Assembly: GCA_964608735.1 (NCBI GenBank)
Contig: CAZSPL010000116.1
Location: 1 to 11,773 of the forward strand
Direction: 5' to 3'
From: CAZSPL01 sp964608735
Lineage (GTDB): Bacteria; JAJVIF01; JAPKYR01; CAZSPL01
Length of the DNA stretch: 11,773 bases
Shown piece by piece: positions 5,900 to 11,773 of the stretch. The translations under genes were made by a program, and so were the position numbers. Positions within the stretch are counted from its first letter, which is position 1; the number at the start of each line of letters is the position of its first letter. The notes below the pieces were generated by a model that searched no databases, was not told the origin of the DNA, and saw only the letters and a list, made by a program, of their open reading frames with translations.

Positions 5900-8002
5900 A
5901 TGAAATACTGGCTGCCGATAATGTTGCTTGCGCTTTTCATGATGGGATGCTCAAACGCGGGGCTTGCTCCCGCCACCGTCGAGCAGCCCGTTCACGAAAG
6001 TGCTCTCACGACACATACCGCCCTCGGCATGTGGCAATTCATCGCCGACCCGGGCGCGCAGACCCTCGATGCCGTCCCGCTTCGTGAACAATCCATGCAT
6101 CTGAACGCCCTCGTATTTCTCGAACCGCCCGCCCTGGTCAACCTCACGCTCGAAACGCTGCAGTTCAACGGGAACATCATCGATGCCGACATAGGCCTGC
6201 GACACCCGTTCCTCGGGCTTACCGAATTCTCAGGCTTCGATGTGTGCGGCATTCTCATCACCAACGGCTCCATATCGGGCTTCGCGAATCCCGACCTGGT
6301 AATGGCAGGACCCGGCGACACGCGCCTGCTGAATCCCGACGGCTTCACCCGGTGGTGGAACCCCGCCGAATTCCCGAGCAACGGCACCATGTTCGGCTAC
6401 TCCGACGGCCTGCTCGGCGCGCCGGACAGCGTAGCCGATTACAACTCGACGCTGAACGCATATAAATTTTTCTGCGATGAGCTCACTGACCCCGATGCAT
6501 CGGTCTCCACCATCGATCCGGAATCCCGCTGCCTTTTCAGCGCCGGGCAGAAGAATGTCCGCCACTACACGATAGAACTTGGCAACGACGGCCTCGTGTT
6601 CAACTACGCGGTCGATGCGAGCTGGAAATTCCCCGCTGGCGACCCGCCATATACGGCGCCGGATGATTTCCCGCCCGATGCGAACCGCCCGGAAGCATGG
6701 AACGCGGACATCGCCGAAACCCTCAACACGCTATGGAACGACGGTGTCGACAGCGGGGGGGATATCAGCCTCGTCATAGATGTATGGGACCATTTCGACG
6801 CCGCGTTGAATACGGTCTACATTGAATCCCCCGGCAACTTCACCGCGACCGGGCCCATCGGTCCGACAGGCGGAGCCGCGGGGTACAGCATGTATGAAGT
6901 GGACATCACCGATGCAACCCCCGCTGAAGGCTCGATAGACATAATCGTTGCGGCGGAGTGCGAGGAAGACGGCTACGGCGGCATCCTTACGGGCGAACCG
7001 GTATGCGCCTATTTCCTGCATACAGCGAGTGTTTCCGATGAGCAGCCGTCGGAGCCCGCCGACCCGGTGGAAGGAAACCTGAAGCTTGAAGTGTGGCGTA
7101 CAATGTCGTATGCCATCACCAGCGTCAAGCTCATCTGGACCGGCAACGGCAACCCCGAATATGCCGTCTACGCGGATACCAACCCGTTCGACGGGATTTC
7201 ACCGGACACATATATCGACGCGACATCCGCCGAAGAACTGACCGTCGACACGATGAACTACCCGGCGTTCTCCACCAACGGATGCTATGGCTTCACCGTG
7301 CGCGCCCGCTCGACCGCCGGGAGTGCGGCAAGCGAAAGCACCGACAGCGAGTATGCGTTCGTCGACATGGAGGATTTCGACGGCGGCGACGATCCGTCCG
7401 GCGGATGGGACCTGTATTACAGGGATGCATCCTACCAGTTGAGCGTCCAGCCCGCGAGCATCGACGGCGATGCCCTCCAGATGGGGCCGAGCGAGGATGA
7501 AATCTGGACGGCCGCTGTATCGCCGATGATACCGGCTATAAACGACACGGAATATTCCGTCATCGAAATCGCGCAGCGCGCGAGCAATTTCCAGGATAAC
7601 ATCTGGGCGGAATGCCTCGCGGCGATGTACACGCAGACATCCATCGGCTGGGCCGATGCGCTCCCCGCCAACGGGAACGCCAACTGGAAGAACCTCTACA
7701 CGCCGCCGCTCGATGCCGCTATCGACGGCACTCACCCGCTCGAAGACCAACTCAACCCCACATCGTATCTCATCTCCCTCTCATACTTCTTCAGCGGACA
7801 ATGGCACGGTTGGCGTGTATATTTCCTCGACAACTCCGGGAATCCGCCGCCGATAAGGTTCACGCGCGCGTCGATACCGGAGCTGCATACGGAGTCGGAT
7901 GTCTATGCGTCATGGGTATTCGGGGATCACAATACGTATGCGGATGCCATCGGGCTCGTCGAGCCGATGTGGGTCGATGAAATCGCTGTCGTAATTTATT
8001 GA
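5900..8002 (+). CDS. Lipoprotein paralogous to gene 1, with Fn3-like and beta-sandwich-like C-terminal modules
   Basis: The product is 700 residues. The N-terminus MKYWLPIMLLALFMMGC is a short lipoprotein signal peptide with Cys17 as the likely lipidated residue, so the protein is expected on the periplasmic or outer face of the envelope. Residues 44-378 match residues 41-374 of the first lipoprotein nearly without gaps, about 70% identical by eye. Shared blocks include LEPPALVNLTLE, GLRHPFLGL, NPDGFTRWWNP, SAGQKNVRHYTIE and DVWDHFDAALN. Four cysteines are shared (C116, C192, C211, C354) and C369 is extra. Residues about 392-487 look like a fibronectin type III fold (ITSVKLIWTGNGNPEYAVYA, then CYGFTVRARS). 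Residues about 490-700 are unassigned; the opening EDFDGGDDPSGGWDLY and the closing MWVDEIAVVIY suggest a jelly-roll or lectin-like beta-sandwich. No catalytic motif is visible and the function is unknown. It sits alone on its strand, between a divergent kinase operon and a bidirectional terminator. Confidence 0.88.
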   Translation: MKYWLPIMLLALFMMGCSNAGLAPATVEQPVHESALTTHTALGMWQFIADPGAQTLDAVPLREQSMHLNALVFLEPPALVNLTLETLQFNGNIIDADIGLRHPFLGLTEFSGFDVCGILITNGSISGFANPDLVMAGPGDTRLLNPDGFTRWWNPAEFPSNGTMFGYSDGLLGAPDSVADYNSTLNAYKFFCDELTDPDASVSTIDPESRCLFSAGQKNVRHYTIELGNDGLVFNYAVDASWKFPAGDPPYTAPDDFPPDANRPEAWNADIAETLNTLWNDGVDSGGDISLVIDVWDHFDAALNTVYIESPGNFTATGPIGPTGGAAGYSMYEVDITDATPAEGSIDIIVAAECEEDGYGGILTGEPVCAYFLHTASVSDEQPSEPADPVEGNLKLEVWRTMSYAITSVKLIWTGNGNPEYAVYADTNPFDGISPDTYIDATSAEELTVDTMNYPAFSTNGCYGFTVRARSTAGSAASESTDSEYAFVDMEDFDGGDDPSGGWDLYYRDASYQLSVQPASIDGDALQMGPSEDEIWTAAVSPMIPAINDTEYSVIEIAQRASNFQDNIWAECLAAMYTQTSIGWADALPANGNANWKNLYTPPLDAAIDGTHPLEDQLNPTSYLISLSYFFSGQWHGWRVYFLDNSGNPPPIRFTRASIPELHTESDVYASWVFGDHNTYADAIGLVEPMWVDEIAVVIY
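6029..7033 (+). repeat. Copy B of the ~1 kb coding duplication
   Basis: This is the matching segment of the second lipoprotein, three bases longer than copy A. The two copies are in the same orientation about 5 kb apart, with the kinase-regulator operon between them in the opposite orientation. They are old paralogues, with many synonymous and conservative changes, rather than a recent or assembly-induced duplication. Confidence 0.85.
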
Positions 8003-8019
8003 TAATGAGATGTTATAAA

Positions 8020-8053
8020 AAGCCCTTCCCTGTTTCATCGATGGGAAGGGCTT
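8020..8053. terminator. Bidirectional intrinsic terminator between convergent lipoprotein genes
   Basis: A perfect 11-bp inverted repeat, AAGCCCTTCCC (8020-8030) and GGGAAGGGCTT (8043-8053), encloses a 12-base loop. On the plus strand it is followed by GTCATTTCTTTT, 17 bases after the stop of the gene ending at 8002. On the minus strand the arm runs directly into TTTTTAT, about 30 bases after the stop of the gene ending at 8084. The T-tract is better on the minus strand, but both convergent transcripts could end here. Confidence 0.88.
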
Positions 8054-8083
8054 GTCATTTCTTTTACTCGAATGTAAGCGATA

Positions 8084-10456
8084 CTACAACTGCAGTTCGA
8101 GGTTGATACCCCTCGTATGCACGCCCTTCTTTATCTCCGCATCCACCGGCTCCGACTGGTACACTCCCGCGCTCGCCTGGAGTGTAACGGTTGTGCCCGC
8201 GGGAAGCCCCGCTATCGCGAACGAGCCGTCATCGAGCCCGATTATATTCACGCTGTAGCAGTAATCCGGCAAATCATCCGGCAGGCCAGTCACCGTGACC
8301 GCCGCTGAATGATACTCGTCGAGGTGGTCGGCGAAGCCGGAGCCGTCGGGGAATGTTATCCTCCCGCTCAGGGCTCCAAGCCCGGTTTCCGACTTGTTTA
8401 AATAACCGTACATCTTGTAATCGTGCGCTACTTCCCAGTGGAACAGCACCGGGCCGAAACGGTAATCGTCATCGAAGCTGTTGACCGTGCTTATCATCTG
8501 CTGCAAGCCGAAAGGCGTCACCGCATAGATGATGTCATCCCCGGGGGTGTCGGGCTTGGTGTCGCCGAGCACATAGAATGCCAGCCACACCTTGCTAAGC
8601 ACATCCACATCGGTTTCCGGCACATCCACCACTACGCGCTCGACTTCCTTCTTGTGAAGCCATCGCCCCTTCACTATCTCCAGCTCGTCGGTGGTCCCGA
8701 AACTCGACGGGTGCGCGAAACACCAGTCATCGATGCTCGCCACCATTTTCCACGAACATGGCTGTACCTGCGGAAGCGTGTCGCCGTGATAGTCCATCCA
8801 TACGCCCTGCGTCGCTACGACCGGGTTGTACGGCGTCGACATGGTCCTCGCGATGCCCGCGAAGACATCCATCGTCTCGATGAGAAAATCTTCCGCGGAG
8901 GGAACATTCGCATATTGCGCGTTCGGATATAAATCGAGCCACCAGTCCTGGTCCCATATATACGATGCCGGCGCCACCGCCGTGAAGAACATATCCGCCT
9001 GCTTGCAGTGGTTCAGGCTTTCGTAATTATATTCAAGCATCTTGGGCATCAACTCGTCGTTGAATACCGCGATATACATCCCGTCGAATTCCGAATATCT
9101 CTTTAGCCTCGCGACGAAATCGCCGTAGGCGTCGAGGAATTCCTGCCTGTACCACAACGGGTAGGCCGACATCTGGAGCTCGAAGTCGAACTGGAACCCG
9201 ATGATGTATTCGTTCAAATGGAATTTCTGCACGAGCAGGAGAAGCTGTTTCTCGAAGTCGCCGAAAAATTTACGGAAATCGCCGGACCACGTGTTCCCGT
9301 TGATGTCGGTATCGGTCGGGCCGAAGCCGAGGATACCGAGGTTCAGCATGATGGGAAGGTCCGGCGCGACCTGTTTCAGCTTGTACAGGAAAAGGAATTT
9401 CTCCTCATCCCACAGGATGCTGCCGTCGAAGAATATCTCCCCCATGCTCGCGACCAGCCAGTCGCTGCCGTATTTCGTCTTCACCTGGTTCGCTATCGCC
9501 GTGAACGATGTGGGTATCACGCCGGTGTCTGGATTGTAGAATGTCCACGCGTAAACCCCGCGCCCCGTGAGCGGTGGAAGCATCCCCGGTTTCCAGTCGA
9601 TGTATTTGTATATCCGGTGCGTTGTCCCGGCGCTCGATGCCGACAGCAGCAGTTTCTCTTCCGGGTTCTTCGGGAAGAAAATGCTCGCCGACCAGGTCGG
9701 CTCCGAGTTGATGCGGTTCAGCTTCAGCTCCCAGGCCGTATTCACGGTGCCGTTGACCATCACGTCCGACGCGTTATCCTGCCAATCGAGGGCGTCGGCA
9801 TACAGGGTCCTGCCCCTCTGGGTAATATTCACCAAGTCGTACGGCTCCGCGGTATTGCCACCGATGCTCGCGTCGGCGACTATTGAGATCGTGAGCACCC
9901 CCGCGAGATTACTGTAGTGAAGCTCTATCTGGCGCGAGTCTGATTCATCCGGCTCAAGCTCTCTCGACGGGTTCTCCCTCGCATAGGCATAGAATGGATT
10001 TATCGAACTTCCCTCGACGGGATGGTAGTCCGTATACGCGTCCGGGTCGAGCGTTTCCACCGAATCGTTCTGGAACACGATGAGCCGCGGGTCGAATATC
10101 GATATCTGCAGCGGGTTGTGTACGGTGAGTTCGAGGATCGCTTCCTGGTGAAGCTTGTCGAGCTCGATAATTTTCAGCTCGAAGAATTCAGGCCATACGT
10201 CGTTCCAGTCGACGCCGTCCCAGATATGGCCCTGGATTTCGCGCACCGGCACAAGCTCCACCGATTCAAGCCCGGGGTCGAGGCGCAACTCAAATTGAGC
10301 ACCGACATGGGCGGCTTCCGAATCAGGCGCGCGGAGTTCGTCCGGCGCGCCGGGCAGCGCGGGGGCCATGCTCGTGGGACTGCCGCATCCCATGGTGAGA
10401 ACCATGGACGCAAGCAACCATGCAAATAACAGGACTATGCCGCTTAGAGTTTTCAC
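8084..10456 (-). CDS. Large lipoprotein with TIM-barrel, glycosidase-like middle region and carboxypeptidase-regulatory-like C-terminus
   Basis: The product is 790 residues and starts with GTG at 10456. There is no strong Shine-Dalgarno, but the frame gives a good lipoprotein signal peptide ending LTMGC (Cys24). Residues about 40-270 look like a distant version of the N-terminal domain of the other two lipoproteins: LDPGLESVELVPVRE compares with ADPGAQTLDAVPLRE, and TLDPDAYTDY with LLNPDGFTRW. Residues about 298-690 alternate hydrophobic strands and helices like a TIM barrel (GVYAWTFYNP, WLVASMGEIFFDG, LPIMLNLGILGFG, YIIGFQFDFELQ). D424 and E426 in GFQFDFEL sit where the DxE of the GH18 signature DGxDxDxE would be, so a glycoside hydrolase or catalytically altered relative is possible. 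Residues about 693-790 resemble a transthyretin-like or carboxypeptidase-regulatory beta domain (ALSGRITFPDG, then FAIAGLPAGTTVTLQAS). Substrate and activity are not established. It is divergent from pilT and shares the terminator at 8020-8053. Confidence 0.85.
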   Translation of the reverse strand: MKTLSGIVLLFAWLLASMVLTMGCGSPTSMAPALPGAPDELRAPDSEAAHVGAQFELRLDPGLESVELVPVREIQGHIWDGVDWNDVWPEFFELKIIELDKLHQEAILELTVHNPLQISIFDPRLIVFQNDSVETLDPDAYTDYHPVEGSSINPFYAYARENPSRELEPDESDSRQIELHYSNLAGVLTISIVADASIGGNTAEPYDLVNITQRGRTLYADALDWQDNASDVMVNGTVNTAWELKLNRINSEPTWSASIFFPKNPEEKLLLSASSAGTTHRIYKYIDWKPGMLPPLTGRGVYAWTFYNPDTGVIPTSFTAIANQVKTKYGSDWLVASMGEIFFDGSILWDEEKFLFLYKLKQVAPDLPIMLNLGILGFGPTDTDINGNTWSGDFRKFFGDFEKQLLLLVQKFHLNEYIIGFQFDFELQMSAYPLWYRQEFLDAYGDFVARLKRYSEFDGMYIAVFNDELMPKMLEYNYESLNHCKQADMFFTAVAPASYIWDQDWWLDLYPNAQYANVPSAEDFLIETMDVFAGIARTMSTPYNPVVATQGVWMDYHGDTLPQVQPCSWKMVASIDDWCFAHPSSFGTTDELEIVKGRWLHKKEVERVVVDVPETDVDVLSKVWLAFYVLGDTKPDTPGDDIIYAVTPFGLQQMISTVNSFDDDYRFGPVLFHWEVAHDYKMYGYLNKSETGLGALSGRITFPDGSGFADHLDEYHSAAVTVTGLPDDLPDYCYSVNIIGLDDGSFAIAGLPAGTTVTLQASAGVYQSEPVDAEIKKGVHTRGINLELQL

Positions 10457-10492
10457 ATCAGAAACGGTTCCGCCCGAAGGAAGGCTTACATT

Positions 10493-10520
10493 ATTATCTC
10501 ATGATATATAGATTCCACAA
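10493..10520 (-). promoter_or_regulatory. Candidate sigma-70-type promoter for the third lipoprotein gene
   Basis: On the minus strand TTGTGG (10515-10520) and GATAAT (10493-10498) are separated by 16 bp. The -10 matches five of six consensus bases and the -35 three of six. Transcription would start about 30 bases upstream of the GTG. The surrounding sequence is locally AT-rich, which fits a promoter. Confidence 0.4.
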
Positions 10521-10530
10521 AGCGGAAACT

Positions 10531-10539
10531 TGCTATGAT
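10531..10539 (+). promoter_or_regulatory. Candidate extended -10 promoter for pilT
   Basis: TGCTATGAT is an extended -10 element (TGn followed by TATGAT, five of six matches). It lies 56 bases before the pilT start. The -35 region is weak, as extended -10 promoters allow. It overlaps the divergent promoter region of the lipoprotein gene, so the two promoters may compete or share regulation. Confidence 0.45.
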
Positions 10540-10595
10540 TCTCCCGCCTTTTCGTGATATAACCATGGCTGATAAATTCCCCCGGGGAGATGCCG

Positions 10596-11654
10596 ATGGA
10601 CCGAATTACATCCCTCATCAAACGCATGGCCGAATTCAGCGCCAGCGACCTTCATTTACAAGTGGGCGAGAAGCCTTTCTACCGTATAAACGGCGTGCTC
10701 GTGCGGGAAGAAGTGGAATCGCCCGTCACCGCGGAAGAGATCAACTCGTTCGTCGAAGGGGAGCTTACCGCCCCGCAGGCCGCGCGGTTTACGGTGGGCA
10801 ACCATCTCGATTTCGCCCACCAGGTGGATGACGGCACCCGCGTGCGCGGCTCGCTTTTCATGCAGCGCGGGTTCCCGGGGGCGAGTTTCCGGCTCATCCC
10901 GACGCAAATCCCGTCGCTCGATGACCTCCACCTGCCGAAAGTCGTGAAGGATATCGCCCTGCTCCAGCGCGGACTCGTGCTCGTATGCGGCCCGACCGGC
11001 TGCGGCAAGACCACGACCCTCGCGGCGATGATACGGCACATCAACGAGTGTAAGAGCTGCCATATCCTGACCATCGAGGACCCCATCGAATTCAATTTCA
11101 CGAATAAAATGAGCCTCATACAGCAGCGGCAGATAGGTATCGATGTGGATGATTTCTCATCGGGCCTCCGGGAAGCGCTGAGGCAGGATCCCGATGTCAT
11201 CCTCGTCGGAGAGATGCGCGACCTCGAGACCATCGCTATGGCGCTCCTCGCGGCGGAGACCGGGCATCTCGTGCTGAGCACGGTGCACACATCGGGCGCG
11301 GCGAATACGATAAACCGTATCATCGAAGTATTTCCGACCGGTCAGCAGCAGGAAGTCCGCACGCAGCTCGCGATGACCTTGCAGGCGGTGATAAGCCAGA
11401 TACTGCTGCTACGGAGCGACCGTACGGGGCGGATTCCGGCGGTGGAAGTGATGATAGTCGACAGCGCGATACGCAACCTCATCCGCGAGAACAAGGTGCA
11501 CCAGATTGACACCGCACTCACATCCGGCAAGATAAAGGGGAACATCACACTCGACCAGAGCCTGAAGAAGCTGATAGAGGAAGACATCATCGACCCGTCC
11601 GTCGGCGTCGAATTCGCCCGCGACCCCGGCGATTTAACGGGGATGTTTGGTTAG
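10596..11654 (+). CDS. pilT: Type IV pilus retraction ATPase PilT
   Basis: This is a cytoplasmic hexameric ATPase of the secretion-ATPase superfamily that powers pilus retraction and twitching motility. From ATG at 10596 it has 352 residues, a normal PilT length. An ATG at 10590 is in frame, but GGGGAG (10584-10589) abuts it directly and is correctly spaced, at six bases, from 10596; MDRITSLIK also resembles usual PilT starts. The N-terminal PAS-like domain has SASDLHLQVGEKPFYRING. Walker A is GPTGCGKTT (132-140, K138), the Asp box is TIEDPIEF (159-166), Walker B is DPDVILVGEMRD with E206, and the His box is GHLVLSTVHTS (H224, H231). AIRNLIRE (291-298) is the PilT signature needed for retraction, which separates it from PilB and GspE. 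The C-terminus (TLDQSLKKLIEEDII) is also typical. No other pilus gene is in the window, and downstream context is lost at the contig end. Confidence 0.97.
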   Translation: MDRITSLIKRMAEFSASDLHLQVGEKPFYRINGVLVREEVESPVTAEEINSFVEGELTAPQAARFTVGNHLDFAHQVDDGTRVRGSLFMQRGFPGASFRLIPTQIPSLDDLHLPKVVKDIALLQRGLVLVCGPTGCGKTTTLAAMIRHINECKSCHILTIEDPIEFNFTNKMSLIQQRQIGIDVDDFSSGLREALRQDPDVILVGEMRDLETIAMALLAAETGHLVLSTVHTSGAANTINRIIEVFPTGQQQEVRTQLAMTLQAVISQILLLRSDRTGRIPAVEVMIVDSAIRNLIRENKVHQIDTALTSGKIKGNITLDQSLKKLIEEDIIDPSVGVEFARDPGDLTGMFG

Positions 11655-11718
11655 ATTTTCTATCAACAATCAATGGGTATTATGATGCGGGCTTCCCGAG
11701 CCTTGTAGAATTAGCGCC
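11655..11718 (+). other. Short non-coding tail after pilT
   Basis: No convincing gene start or ribosome binding site is visible here. A small CGGG/CCCG inverted repeat around 11680-11692 lacks a T-tract, so I do not call it a terminator. Confidence 0.4.

Positions 11719-11773
<55 letters not shown>

Noticed and set aside
5890..6087. Small open frame overlapping the start of the second lipoprotein
   Set aside because: It is out of frame with the lipoprotein signal peptide, and its product turns into an Arg-rich shadow sequence. The ribosome binding site fits the ATG at 5900 better.
121..7033. The ~1 kb duplication as a mobile element or assembly error
   Set aside because: The copies differ at many synonymous and amino-acid positions, have no terminal inverted repeats or transposase, and each is in frame within its own complete gene context.
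9218..9886. Open frame of 222 codons on the plus strand inside the third lipoprotein gene
   Set aside because: It is antisense to a coherent exported protein and its translation is rich in R, V and E without recognisable domains. It is a shadow of GC-rich coding sequence.
10590..10592. ATG at 10590 as the pilT start
   Set aside because: The Shine-Dalgarno GGGGAG directly abuts this codon, while the in-frame ATG at 10596 has a proper six-base spacing and gives the usual PilT N-terminus.

Overview
The window is about 11.7 kb of GC-rich bacterial DNA with six protein-coding genes and no RNA genes, insertion sequences, phage genes or CRISPR array that I can see. Three genes encode large lipoproteins with short N-terminal signal peptides ending in a cysteine. 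One encodes a PilT-type retraction ATPase. Two form a CHASE4-type sensor kinase and response regulator operon. This combination points to a diderm (Gram-negative-type) environmental bacterium, probably from a poorly cultured lineage. The sequence does not let me name the phylum. The right end runs into a pure G tract that is most likely a sequencing or assembly artefact, so the window probably ends at a contig end.

Layout, left to right. (1) 1-2712, plus: a lipoprotein cut by the left edge, built from a conserved N-terminal domain, a PKD domain and a right-handed beta-helix. (2) 2734-5630, minus: a two-gene operon, kinase first (3738-5630) and receiver-PAS protein second (2734-3735), converging on gene 1 with 21 bp between the stop codons. 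(3) 5631-5899: a 269 bp divergent intergenic region with a candidate kinase promoter, a small palindrome and a run of about four 10-bp repeats. (4) 5900-8002, plus: a second lipoprotein that shares about 1 kb with gene 1 and carries different C-terminal modules. (5) 8020-8053: a bidirectional terminator hairpin. (6) 8084-10456, minus: a third lipoprotein with a TIM-barrel-like, glycosidase-like middle and a small beta domain at the C-terminus. (7) 10457-10595: a divergent promoter region. (8) 10596-11654, plus: pilT. (9) 11655-11773: an unremarkable tail ending in poly-G.

The most interesting content is the lipoprotein set. Genes 1 and 4 share a roughly 335-residue N-terminal domain, about 70% identical by eye. 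Gene 6 appears to carry a distant version of it. After this common part each protein has a different module: PKD plus beta-helix, Fn3-like plus beta-sandwich-like, or TIM barrel plus carboxypeptidase-regulatory-like domain. I read this as a lineage-specific family of surface or periplasmic lipoproteins that exchange C-terminal modules. The kinase operon lies between two family members, and its response regulator has no recognisable output domain. A functional link between the signalling pair, the lipoproteins and PilT is possible but rests only on proximity.
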